From: Bacilli bacterium
GTDB lineage: Bacteria; Bacillota_I; Bacilli_A; ML615J-28; CAG-698
Length of the DNA: 64,000 bases
Assembly: GCA_918272565.1 (NCBI GenBank)
Contig: CAKJYW010000003.1
Location: 33,585-97,584, forward strand
Direction of reading: 5' to 3'
A program made the translations under genes and the position numbers. Of the stretch, positions 56,962-64,000 are shown in pieces (the first letter of the stretch is position 1; every line of letters begins with the position of its first letter). The notes beneath the pieces are model-generated. The model made no database searches. It was not told where the DNA came from and saw nothing but the letters and a program-made list of their open reading frames with translations.

Positions 56962-58086
56962 TTATGCTGCTCTAACAGGAAGAATCAATTGAATTAAATT
57001 GATGTCATATTCGCCCGTTACTATAAATGGTTTAATTTCACCAGTAAAATGAATTTCAATTTCTGTTGAATTAAATGAACGTAAAGCTTCTAAGAAGTAA
57101 TTAGAGCTAAAAGCTATTTGTAAAGAAATACTATCTGAACACTCTAATAGGTTAAGTTCCTCTTTTGCATCACCTATTTCGTTACTTGTTGAAGTTATTT
57201 CACAAGTCTTATCTGCATTTAGAGTTAATTTAACAATATCAGATGCTTCGTTACTGTTAAAAATACTAACTCTTTCAATAGCTGATATTAAATCATTCTT
57301 ATTAAATTTAACACTAGTAATAAATTCTGTTGGAATAAGAGAATCTGTGTTAGGGAATGTTCCGTCGATAAGTCTTGTTTGATACATTAGATCCTTGTAT
57401 TTAAACAAAGCTTTTGTCTTAGAGAAGTGAATTTCAATAATCTCTTCGCCTTCCTCGATGATCTTATTTAATTCATCAAGGCTTTTTGCTGGAACAACAA
57501 TCTTAATTTCAGGATATTCATGGTCAAACACTAACACTTTACGAGACAAACGATAACTATCTGTAGCTACAACCTTCATTTGGTTTCCATTAGTTTGGAA
57601 AGAAACACCTGTAAGAATAACTCTTGCTTCTGATAAAGAAGCTGCAAAAGTAGATTTTCTAATAATTTGTTTTAAGTTTGCTGCATCAATAGTAATAAAT
57701 ACTTTTGAATCATCAAATGAAATAAGTGGATAATTATCTTTATCAAGACATTTAAGAGTGAAATCACTCTTGTCAGCTAGAATCTTAATTGAATTATCTT
57801 CATATCCAATAAAATCAATATCTTTTGAATCTGTTTTCTTTACTAGTTCGATTAAATATTTACCAGGAGCTACGATAGTTCCATCTTCTGTAACTCTTAA
57901 CAATCTTTTATCGTTTATTTTAGCTTGAATTGAAATTTCGTTATTTGATGCTGTTAATAATAATTGGTTATTTGCTACTTCTATCTTGATACCTGTTAAA
58001 ATAGGCATTTGAACCTTAGTAGAGAGAGCTTTACTAACTGCAGAAAGGTTTTGAAGTAGAAGATCACGATTAATTGTGAATTTCAT
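56962..58086 (-). CDS. dnaN: DNA polymerase III sliding clamp
   Basis: Ring clamp that tethers replicative polymerase. 374 residues, normal length, three repeated domains with MKFTINRDLLLQNLSAVSKAL at the start and LILPVRA at the C-terminus. GGAGAAC precedes the ATG. It lies 77 bases after dnaA, with the unwinding element in the gap. Confidence 0.97.
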   Translation of the reverse strand: MKFTINRDLLLQNLSAVSKALSTKVQMPILTGIKIEVANNQLLLTASNNEISIQAKINDKRLLRVTEDGTIVAPGKYLIELVKKTDSKDIDFIGYEDNSIKILADKSDFTLKCLDKDNYPLISFDDSKVFITIDAANLKQIIRKSTFAASLSEARVILTGVSFQTNGNQMKVVATDSYRLSRKVLVFDHEYPEIKIVVPAKSLDELNKIIEEGEEIIEIHFSKTKALFKYKDLMYQTRLIDGTFPNTDSLIPTEFITSVKFNKNDLISAIERVSIFNSNEASDIVKLTLNADKTCEITSTSNEIGDAKEELNLLECSDSISLQIAFSSNYFLEALRSFNSTEIEIHFTGEIKPFIVTGEYDINLIQLILPVRAA

Positions 58087-58106
58087 TTTGTTCTCCTTTA
58101 TTATTT

Positions 58107-58161
58107 AAATTTAATTCTTAGTTTTTATTCTTATTATTAGGTCATGTGGAAAAGTTGATAA
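58107..58161 (-). promoter_or_regulatory. oriC: DnaA boxes plus DnaA-trio-like tract
   Basis: Read on the minus strand: TTATCAACTTTTCCACA (58145-58161) contains two overlapping near-consensus DnaA boxes; then TGACC; then trinucleotide repeats TAATAATAAGAATAA (58125-58139); then AT-rich sequence to the dnaN ribosome site. This box, short spacer and trio order is the basal unwinding layout described for bacterial origins. It sits in the dnaA-dnaN gap, where many Bacillota have oriC. Unwinding activity is not shown by sequence alone. Confidence 0.7.
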
Positions 58162-58163
58162 CA

Positions 58164-59558
58164 TTATTTCTTTAAGGCTTTGGAGATGTTCTTTTTAATA
58201 TTTTCAACATCCATTTTAGCCATATTGTTATCTTGTAACATAGATTCTATCTTATCTACACCATGTGATACTGAAGAATGGTCTCTTTGACCGAAAGAAT
58301 CACCTATTTCTTCTAATCCAATACCATATTCTGTTCTTAATAGATACATTGCAAGGTGTCTTGCATATGCTAATTGTTGTTTTCTTGAAGAAGATGTTAA
58401 GTCTTTGATAGACAAATGACAGTATTTAGCTACCTCTTCAGAAACAACCATTATCAAATTAGCATTTTTATCATCTTTTTGTTCACCTTTTTGCTTAGGA
58501 AGAATACCATCTAAAGCTTCTTTGATATTTTCAACCGTAAAAGGCAGATTCATACAAACACAATAAGTGATATAAGTTCTTAAAGCCCCTTCTAGGTCTC
58601 TGATATTGTTAGTGAAGTAATCAGATATTTCTTCTAACACTTCGATTGGAACATCAGAAGGATCTTTTATTAAAGTTAATAACTTACTCTTTAATATATT
58701 TACTCTTAAATTCTTATCAGGAGTCTTGATGTTAACGCTTAGTCCCCAGTTGAAACGAGATTTCAATCGTTCCATCATATTCTTAAGTTCGTTTGCAGGC
58801 TTATCTGAAGTTATAACAACTTGTTTGTTTTGATTTACTAAACTATCAAATAACTTGAAGAATTCTTCTTGAGTTTGAATTTTGTTTTCAAGGAATTGAA
58901 TATCATCAACCAACAAAACATCAGCATTATGATATTTGTTATAGAAACTTTCAATATTGTTCGCTGGATTCTTAGAATTAGTTGCTAAGAAATAGTCATG
59001 AGCAAATTGTTGACTTGTTACATATACAATATTAGTTTCGATGTTGTTATCTAGAATATAATGACCGATTGCTGTCATTAAATGGGTTTTACCAAGACCA
59101 ACATCACCAAATATATACAAAGGATTGTATAATTTTTGAGGAGTCTCAGCAACTTTCATCGCATATAAGAAAGCTGCACGGTTACTTTCACCAACTTCGA
59201 AGTTCTTAAAAGTGTAAATAGGAGAAAGCGTACGAGAGTGAACTTGTTGCTGTTCTGTAGGAGTAATCAAAGGATTGATCTTCTTTTCTGCTTTTTCTTT
59301 CTCAACTTCCTCTTTAGTTATAAATTTAAACTTCTTGGTTTCAGGAGTGAGTGTTTTTAATATCTCGTTTAAAGCTTCTCTATAAAAAACTTCAATTCTA
59401 TATTTGTTAAATTGTAGAGGCACAATAACATAGATATAGCCATTTTCTTCTTTGTAAACATCAGTTACTTCAGAAAACAAATCTTCAAAGTCGCTTGGAG
59501 ATATTTCTTGTTTAAAAACATCTAAAGTCTTCTGCCAAAGGGCTAAAGCTTCATCCAT
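58164..59558 (-). CDS. dnaA: Chromosomal replication initiator DnaA
   Basis: ATPase that binds DnaA boxes and opens oriC. 464 residues. Domain I to about 90 (WQKTLDVFKQEI), AAA+ domain with Walker A GDVGLGKTHL and Walker B VLLVDDIQFL, and domain IV with the signature FGQRDHSSVSHGVDKI near the C-terminus. AAAGGAG precedes the ATG. Its position beside dnaN on one side and rpmH on the other marks the origin. Confidence 0.98.
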   Translation of the reverse strand: MDEALALWQKTLDVFKQEISPSDFEDLFSEVTDVYKEENGYIYVIVPLQFNKYRIEVFYREALNEILKTLTPETKKFKFITKEEVEKEKAEKKINPLITPTEQQQVHSRTLSPIYTFKNFEVGESNRAAFLYAMKVAETPQKLYNPLYIFGDVGLGKTHLMTAIGHYILDNNIETNIVYVTSQQFAHDYFLATNSKNPANNIESFYNKYHNADVLLVDDIQFLENKIQTQEEFFKLFDSLVNQNKQVVITSDKPANELKNMMERLKSRFNWGLSVNIKTPDKNLRVNILKSKLLTLIKDPSDVPIEVLEEISDYFTNNIRDLEGALRTYITYCVCMNLPFTVENIKEALDGILPKQKGEQKDDKNANLIMVVSEEVAKYCHLSIKDLTSSSRKQQLAYARHLAMYLLRTEYGIGLEEIGDSFGQRDHSSVSHGVDKIESMLQDNNMAKMDVENIKKNISKALKK

Positions 59559-59911
59559 ATATAGTCACTCCTTTCATAATAATATAATACCACAAAACCG
59601 AATAATAATAAACAAAAAAATAAAAAAGATATACACAAATTAACACTCTAAGCAAAATCAACAAAAATATGGATAAAACGACAAAAAATAAGGCTTTTAT
59701 ATTGTATATATATAATATAGAAAGAGCACTATACAAAATATGTCAAAAAATGCACAAAAACAAAAACACGTGAAAACATGGTAAAACAAGAAAAAAGTAA
59801 ATAAAAAGTGGAAAACTTTTAAATATAGACAAGTAAACAAAAACCAAAAAACAAAACAATTGCAAAAGATGAAAAATATGATAAAATTATATAGGTAAAG
59901 AAGCGGAGGAA
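59559..59911. other. dnaA upstream intergenic region
   Basis: 353 bases without a gene, strongly A-rich on the plus strand. It should hold promoters for dnaA and the gene at 59912. On the minus strand TGGTATTAT (-10 at 59584-59589) is a plausible extended -10 for dnaA. Loose DnaA-box-like words occur at 59629-59637 (ATATACACA) and 59668-59676 (minus strand TTATCCATA). A central CACGTG lies at 59767. No repeat array or RNA gene is visible. Confidence 0.5.
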
Positions 59912-60832
59912 ATGGGCAAAGCCTATTTAATTATTATGAAGAAATCAAAGACAAATGAAACAGTAGAAAAACAAAGTATATTAAGTTTTCCTAACAAGAT
60001 GAACAATTTAACTTTTTTGGTTGTTTGCTTGGGATACTTTTTGGTTATGACTGTTTTATCTTTAATTATATCTCCAGGTGTTAATTATACTGTTATCCCT
60101 GAATACGAACACAAAATGGGTGATCCAATAGTTTCGGTATACTTTAGGAAGATTGATACACTAACCGAACAAAATGGTAAAATCTCAAGCAAAGAAACAT
60201 TAACTGTTTATTTAGAAGATAATTCTACAAATAAAGAGGAATATGAGGTTAATTATGAAGTAAGTGGACTAACTCTTGGTGATAACATGGATTATATGTA
60301 TACAGGAAGTAGAGCTAATTTCATTACAATGCCTATGACACACACCGTTAAAAGTCAAGTCAGCATTAAAGATGGCGGATATAAAGCACTGTTTGGAAAG
60401 ATTTTATATCGTGAAAAAGGAACAGAGGATGAATTAACATCATATGAATTTAAAGAAGATGTAATTACTTTAACAAAAAGAGAGTTAAAGAAGATAAGCA
60501 ATAACGATAATGTTCTTGAAGGAAAGTTTAGTTTTACTAAAAGTACTATAATAGACAAAGAAACAGAAAGCGCTAGCGTTAGTATTACTCTATCAATGTT
60601 AACTGAAGATGATAGTTATCATTTAGATTTTCAAACATTTATCGTAACGGCAGATGGAGAAATATACCCTATAATTGGTTTTTATGGATATTATGCCACA
60701 AAGAAAAAAACATTAAGCGGTTATGTTAATTTATCAGGAAACATCGAAATAAAGTATTTAGTTGTCAAAGGAATATTTATTGATTCTAGCGAAGAGAAGA
60801 CAGTATATTATTATAAGGAAGAAATCAAATAA
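59912..60832 (+). CDS. Unknown membrane-anchored protein between dnaA and rpmH
   Basis: Protein of 306 residues, family not recognised. One membrane segment at about 31-53 (LTFLVVCLGYFLVMTVLSLII) leaves a short cytoplasmic N-terminus and a beta-rich outer domain of about 250 residues with many Lys/Glu/Thr strands and no obvious catalytic motif. GGAGGAA directly abuts the ATG; a later ATG at 59936 lacks a ribosome site. It occupies a position where dnaA normally neighbours rpmH directly, and is followed within 10 bases by the rpmH promoter. Confidence 0.7.
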   Translation: MGKAYLIIMKKSKTNETVEKQSILSFPNKMNNLTFLVVCLGYFLVMTVLSLIISPGVNYTVIPEYEHKMGDPIVSVYFRKIDTLTEQNGKISSKETLTVYLEDNSTNKEEYEVNYEVSGLTLGDNMDYMYTGSRANFITMPMTHTVKSQVSIKDGGYKALFGKILYREKGTEDELTSYEFKEDVITLTKRELKKISNNDNVLEGKFSFTKSTIIDKETESASVSITLSMLTEDDSYHLDFQTFIVTADGEIYPIIGFYGYYATKKKTLSGYVNLSGNIEIKYLVVKGIFIDSSEEKTVYYYKEEIK

Positions 60833-60841
60833 AAAAATAAC

Positions 60842-60870
60842 TTGACATTTTAAACGTTTTGAAGTAAAAT
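60842..60870 (+). promoter_or_regulatory. rpmH promoter
   Basis: TTGACA (60842-60847) and TAAAAT (60865-60870) with a 17-base spacer; a better-looking TATAAT at 60870 would have a 22-base spacer. It precedes the AGGAGGTG ribosome site of rpmH. Confidence 0.7.
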
Positions 60871-60901
60871 ATAATAGCATAGTTTATAGGAGGTGCTTCG
60901 C

Positions 60902-61042
60902 ATGAAGGCTATAGGAACATATCAACCAAATAAGCGTAAACACAGTGTTACTCACGGATTCCGTGCTAGAATGGCTACTGCTAACGGTAGAAACGTTTTA
61001 TCACGCAGACGTGCTAAAGGCAGAAAAGTATTAACTGCTTAG
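60902..61042 (+). CDS. rpmH: 50S ribosomal protein bL34
   Basis: Small ribosomal protein of 46 residues: [20 protein letters not shown], then [13 protein letters not shown] and [13 protein letters not shown]. The TYQPNKRK and R-x-R-x-K patterns are diagnostic. The N-terminus has MKAIG where most homologs have MKR. AGGAGGTG gives a strong ribosome site. It is the standard first gene of the rnpA-yidC-khpB operon, rightward from the origin. Confidence 0.97.
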   Translation: MKAIGTYQPNKRKHSVTHGFRARMATANGRNVLSRRRAKGRKVLTA

Positions 61043-61059
61043 TTTAAATAGAAAAATCT

Positions 61060-61104
61060 TGGACCACTTGTATGTCAAACATTATTTGAGTGGTCCATTT
61101 TTTA
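61060..61104 (+). terminator. Terminator-like attenuator between rpmH and rnpA
   Basis: TGGACCACT (61060-61068) pairs with AGTGGTCCA (61089-61097) and is followed by a T-rich run. It ends only about eight bases before the rnpA ATG, so read-through should limit rnpA relative to rpmH. Confidence 0.75.
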
Positions 61105-61111
61105 TTTAAAT

Positions 61112-61444
61112 ATGAATAGAAAATATAGTTTAAAACAAAACAAAGAAATAGAGCAATTGGTTAGATATAAGATCAGTGTGGGCAATAAATACTATGCTAT
61201 TTACTACCATAAACATGATGGTGAGCCTCAAATTGCCTTTTCTGTATCAAAGAAAAACGGAAACGCTGTTGAAAGAAACTACCAAAAGAGAGTAATAAAA
61301 GAGATTGTCAGATCAAACATCGATAGTTTAAAAGGATTAAAGATACTTATAATTGTTAAACCTTCAAGCAAAGACTTGTCTTTTGGTGAGAAAAAAGAGA
61401 ATATAGAATATTTAATTAACAAAATAAGAAAGGAGATAAAGTGA
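61112..61444 (+). CDS. rnpA: Ribonuclease P protein component
   Basis: Protein subunit that helps the RNase P RNA mature tRNA 5' ends. 110 residues, typical. Opening MNRKYSLKQNKEI and the basic AVERNYQKRVIKE segment, equivalent to the conserved RNR-x-KR-x-x-RE motif, identify it. No ribosome site is visible before the ATG: the bases are the T-run of the preceding hairpin. The stop overlaps the yidC start (TGATG). Confidence 0.92.
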   Translation: MNRKYSLKQNKEIEQLVRYKISVGNKYYAIYYHKHDGEPQIAFSVSKKNGNAVERNYQKRVIKEIVRSNIDSLKGLKILIIVKPSSKDLSFGEKKENIEYLINKIRKEIK

Positions 61445-62415
61445 TGAGAAAAGACACTTTATATAAGTTGAGATATTTATTTGCTTTATTAATTATCGTG
61501 GCTTGCTTAGTGTTGGTTGGTTGTAGAAGAGGACAAGCAACAGAAGTAACTTACAACCCTATATATGGATTTAAGTTTCCTTCATGGGACTTTCTAGTAT
61601 GGCCTATGGCTGCTTTGATGTATGGACTAGGAAAGATATTTGGTGGAGAATACTTCTTAGTAATTATTGTAGCTACAATTATTGTTCGTACAGCTGCATG
61701 GCCAATTTATGCTAAGAGCAATGATATGACATTGAAGATGCAAATGATAGCTCCAGAAACAGCAAAGATTGAAGCTAAATATGCTGGCAGAACTGACCAA
61801 GATAGTTTGCAAAGAAAACAAATGGAAACAATGCAACTATATAAGAAGTATGGAATTGGCTTAGGTGGATGCTTTATGCCGTTCTTACAACTTCCAATAT
61901 TCATTGCGTTCTATGAAACTTTACGTAGAATACCAGTAACTAGAAGCAGTTATATTGTTGAACACAGTGTTGGATTAACTTCAAAATTACCACTAGATTT
62001 TGATTTTCTAGATGGATACATCTTTAATATTGATTTGTTTAGCGACATGAGTGCCGGAGGATGGCAAAAGACTGGTATTTGGATTTTGGCTATTGTTGTT
62101 GCATTAACACAACTAGCAAGTCAAATCTTAATGAATCTTCGTCAAAAGAAGCAAAGAGAAGCAATGCAATCTGATATACCTGCATATCGTAGGCCTGAAA
62201 GAACTGATCAACAAAAACAATCAGAAACAATGATGAAGGTTATGATGTATGGTATGCCTGTTATGATGGTGCTATTTATCATCAGAAGCCCAGCCGCATT
62301 AGGTTTATATTGGCTAGTTGGTAATATTTATTCTGCACTTCAAAGTTACTTAGGTAGCAGAAATAGTGCAAAGAGAATGCAAAAAATTAAAGAAAAAATG
62401 GATAAGAAGAGATAA
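61444..62415 (+). CDS. yidC: Membrane protein insertase YidC (lipoprotein form)
   Basis: Inserts membrane proteins alone or with Sec. About 323 residues from ATG 61444, after AAGGAGA. A lipobox VLVGC near residue 28 marks the Gram-positive lipoprotein form. About five membrane segments follow; PFLQLPIFIAFYETLRRIPV lies in the hydrophilic-groove region, and a long basic C-terminal tail ends AKRMQKIKEKMDKKR. Overlaps rnpA by one base and precedes khpB. Confidence 0.96.
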   Translation: MRKDTLYKLRYLFALLIIVACLVLVGCRRGQATEVTYNPIYGFKFPSWDFLVWPMAALMYGLGKIFGGEYFLVIIVATIIVRTAAWPIYAKSNDMTLKMQMIAPETAKIEAKYAGRTDQDSLQRKQMETMQLYKKYGIGLGGCFMPFLQLPIFIAFYETLRRIPVTRSSYIVEHSVGLTSKLPLDFDFLDGYIFNIDLFSDMSAGGWQKTGIWILAIVVALTQLASQILMNLRQKKQREAMQSDIPAYRRPERTDQQKQSETMMKVMMYGMPVMMVLFIIRSPAALGLYWLVGNIYSALQSYLGSRNSAKRMQKIKEKMDKKR

Positions 62416-62423
62416 GGACGATT

Positions 62424-63044
62424 ATGAGAACTAAGAATTACGAAGTAAAGACTATAGAAGAAGCTAAAGAATTAGCTGTTAAAGATTTTGGAGTTGGACT
62501 AGAAGACATCGAATTTAATGTTGTTAAAGAATCAAAAGGTTTTCTAGGAATTGGTGGAAAGTTAGAAGTTGAAGCTAAATTAGATGTTGATGGAATCGAA
62601 AAAGGAAAGAAATATATCCAAATGATTCTTGATCACAACAAAATAGATGGTTTGATTGAGAAAAAAGTTAGAGGCAATAACGTTGAATTTAATGTTGACG
62701 CAGGTGAATTCAATGGTTATCTAATTGGTAAAAACTCTAGAAACCTAATAGCATTACAAACACTTGTTTCAACAATCGTTAATAACTACTACGAAGGTGA
62801 TGATCTAAAGGTAGTATTAGTCGATGTTGGTGGATATAAGAAACGCCGTGAAATGAGTATTGAAAGCATGGCTGTTGAATATGGCAAACAAGTTGCTAAG
62901 ACTAAACAAACTATCAAATTAGACAACTTAAATGCTTACGAAAGAAAGATTATTCATAACAAATTATCTTCTTGGAAAGATGTTCAAACTCATTCTGAAG
63001 GTGAAGAACCTAATAGAGTATTGATTATCGAACCAAAACATTAA
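62424..63044 (+). CDS. khpB: RNA-binding protein KhpB (Jag)
   Basis: RNA-binding protein with three parts: Jag N-domain (about 1-55, YEVKTIEEAKELAV and KGFLGIGGK), KH domain (about 65-135, GEFNGYLIGKNSRNLIALQTLVS) and R3H domain (about 140-206, YERKIIHNKLSSWKDVQTHSEGEEPNRVLIIEP). 206 residues. It follows yidC closely, the standard order. The mnmE gene usually found next is absent. Confidence 0.95.
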   Translation: MRTKNYEVKTIEEAKELAVKDFGVGLEDIEFNVVKESKGFLGIGGKLEVEAKLDVDGIEKGKKYIQMILDHNKIDGLIEKKVRGNNVEFNVDAGEFNGYLIGKNSRNLIALQTLVSTIVNNYYEGDDLKVVLVDVGGYKKRREMSIESMAVEYGKQVAKTKQTIKLDNLNAYERKIIHNKLSSWKDVQTHSEGEEPNRVLIIEPKH

Positions 63045-63079
63045 AAAAAACACCTCATATCAAACGATATGAGGTTTTG
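63043..63079 (+). terminator. Terminator of the rpmH operon
   Basis: CCTCATAT (63053-63060) and ATATGAGG (63067-63074), followed by TTTTG. On the minus strand the T-run after the stem would also end the Fic gene. Confidence 0.8.
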
Positions 63080-63086
63080 TTTATTC

Positions 63087-63713
63087 TTATTGTTGTGATT
63101 TTAGAAAATCAATAAATGGATTAATATTCTTATTTACTTTGAATTCTTCTAAAAGATCGAAATATTCATTCTTTTTATCTTTATAAATAATTACAGGTTT
63201 AAATCCGTTTAATAATAGTTCATAATTTAAAACTAGACGAGCTAAACGACCATTACCGTCTAGGAATGGATGAATTTTAGCAAGTTGCAAATGACTAAAG
63301 GCAATCTTTTCCCAAACATCCATTGTTGGATCTAATAAAGAATCGAAATATTTCTTCATTCTATCATACACTTTAAGATAACTTGGTGGTGTATGATTAG
63401 AACCTTTAATTGAAATATCAACATTACGATATAAACCACCTAACGAAATACCATTCATAATAACTTCATGTAAGTCTTTTAGTTTGTTTTCATCAAGTGG
63501 AACGTCTTCTTCAAGTAAATTAAGAATGAAGTTTAAACCATTTAAAGAGTTAGTTATAAGTTGCTTTGACTTTTCAGAAACTTCTTCACCACTCATAACT
63601 TTAGATACTTCTTCTTTCGTGATAACATTTCCTTCTAAAGATAAAGTGTTATAAACAAAATCTAAAACAAAATCTTTAGATAACTTATCAGAAAGTAATT
63701 TAAATTCGGCCAT
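63087..63713 (-). CDS. Fic-domain protein (probable AMP-transferase), class II
   Basis: Fic proteins transfer AMP from ATP to target hydroxyls. 208 residues. The active motif HPFLDGNGRLAR (148-159) is a full HPFx(D/E)GNGRxxR match. The inhibitory motif (S/T)xxxE(G/N) occurs near the N-terminus as T23-x3-E27-G28 (TLSLEG), which marks class II enzymes that keep themselves off until Glu27 is displaced. GGAGGTA precedes the ATG. No antitoxin is beside it. Target unknown; divergent from formate-THF ligase. Confidence 0.9.
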   Translation of the reverse strand: MAEFKLLSDKLSKDFVLDFVYNTLSLEGNVITKEEVSKVMSGEEVSEKSKQLITNSLNGLNFILNLLEEDVPLDENKLKDLHEVIMNGISLGGLYRNVDISIKGSNHTPPSYLKVYDRMKKYFDSLLDPTMDVWEKIAFSHLQLAKIHPFLDGNGRLARLVLNYELLLNGFKPVIIYKDKKNEYFDLLEEFKVNKNINPFIDFLKSQQ

Positions 63714-63737
63714 AATCGTATACCTCCATATATAATA

Positions 63738-63746
63738 ATTATATCA
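63738..63746 (-). promoter_or_regulatory. Fic gene promoter, extended -10
   Basis: Minus strand TGATATAAT within CGTGATATAAT, the recurrent extended -10 word. Confidence 0.55.
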
Positions 63747-63783
63747 CGAATGATAAAAATAAAAAAGAAAAAAAGAAAATATG

Positions 63784-63792
63784 TGGTATAAT
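63784..63792 (+). promoter_or_regulatory. fhs promoter, extended -10
   Basis: TGGTATAAT, an extended -10 element 20 bases before the fhs ATG. No -35 hexamer is clear. Confidence 0.5.
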
Positions 63793-63812
63793 ATAAAAAG
63801 GATGGTGATAAT

Positions 63813-64000
63813 ATGACTGATATAGAAATTGCAAGATTAAAAGAAATGAAAAGGATAGAGGAGATTGCTAAAAAAGTAAACATCGATTATGATGATTTAG
63901 AGTTTTATGGAAAATATAAAGCTAAAGTTAATTTTGAAAATATAAAAAGCGATAAAAAGGCAAAATTAATTCTCGTTACCGCAATCAATCCAACTCCTGC
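63813..64000 (+). CDS. fhs: Formate-tetrahydrofolate ligase, N-terminal part (runs off window)
   Basis: Makes 10-formyl-THF from formate and ATP. Only the first 63 codons lie in the window. [21 protein letters not shown], then [12 protein letters not shown] and [12 protein letters not shown] are characteristic of the family's N-terminus; the last segment leads into the ATP-binding loop. GGTGAT precedes the ATG. With folD at 33878 it would complete the one-carbon branch. The rest of the gene is outside the window. Confidence 0.93.
   Translation, partial: MTDIEIARLKEMKRIEEIAKKVNIDYDDLEFYGKYKAKVNFENIKSDKKAKLILVTAINPTP

Noticed and set aside
59758..59780. CACGTG-centred word (59767-59772) with AAA to its right, resembling half of a parS site
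   Set aside because: parS needs a 16-bp palindrome (TGTTNCACGTGAAACA). Only the centre and right half fit; the left half reads AAAAA. A single degenerate copy is expected by chance and there is no ParB gene here.
1..64000. Mollicutes genetic code with TGA as Trp
   Set aside because: Trp is encoded by TGG throughout conserved sites (for example GNWK in tpiA), and rnpA, pth and nrnA end at TGA where the family ends. The standard code fits.
1..64000. tRNA, rRNA, tmRNA or SRP RNA genes
   Set aside because: I saw no cloverleaf with GTTCGA-type T-arm, no rRNA-like sequence and no tmRNA pattern. A covariance search could still find a small RNA, so this is an absence by eye only.
1..64000. Insertion sequences, prophage or integrase genes
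   Set aside because: No transposase, integrase or phage structural genes are recognisable. The partition cassette at 55772-56910 is plasmid-like but has no mobile-element ends that I can see.

Overview
The window is AT-rich bacterial DNA from around a chromosomal replication origin. It uses the standard code: TGG encodes Trp, and rnpA, pth and one nrnA copy end in TGA. RNA polymerase delta (rpoE), a T-box on serS, a CIRCE operator on clpB, a ComK-like protein, an MsmX-type ATPase and lipoprotein signal peptides on nearly every secreted protein point to Bacillota, class Bacilli. ClpB lacks its N-domain, as in Mollicutes, yet dapF is present. My best guess is an uncultured gut-type lineage near the Mollicutes/Erysipelotrichia/RF39 border; the species cannot be named from this sequence.

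Layout. 1-3.5 kb: a TSCPD protein, then a tandem array of related small lipoproteins with two decayed fragments. 3.5-5.2 kb: rpsD with a leader, and a LysR regulator. 5.4-13.4 kb: a plus-strand operon divergent from the LysR gene, with three lipoproteins sharing an unrecognised repeated domain, a large membrane alpha/beta-hydrolase and a malic enzyme. 13.4-25 kb: tpiA-pgk, a ComK-like gene, a YwaF-like membrane protein, msmX, a PucR-type regulator, then mnmG-rsmG-parA-DUF951-M16C protease. 25-29 kb: Ig-like and thioredoxin-like lipoproteins. 29-39 kb: folD-pth-mfd-dapF, clpB under CIRCE, and an Ig-domain solute-binding lipoprotein. 39-48 kb: rpoE, nrnA-nrnA-surE, a GGDEF/EAL protein, an M20-like pseudo-peptidase and serS with its T-box.

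48-63 kb is the origin block. gyrA, gyrB, recF, yaaA, dnaN and dnaA run leftward; rpmH, rnpA, yidC and khpB run rightward. A compact unwinding element (two DnaA boxes plus a DnaA-trio-like tract) lies between dnaA and dnaN. Between yaaA and dnaN sits a two-gene cassette, a ribbon-helix-helix protein plus a ParA ATPase, behind 1.6 kb of non-coding AT-rich DNA studded with copies of a 14-bp palindrome (TATTTAYRTAAATA). This looks like a plasmid-type (ParG/ParF-like) partition system at the chromosomal origin. The usual chromosomal ParA beside rsmG has no ParB next to it and no clear parS was seen, so the cassette may have taken over origin segregation. It is the most interesting system in the window.

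Most genes left of the origin are on the minus strand and those right of it on the plus strand, co-directional with replication from about 58.1 kb. The 5.4-13.4 kb operon is a large head-on exception. The window ends in a Fic-family protein and the first 63 codons of formate-tetrahydrofolate ligase.
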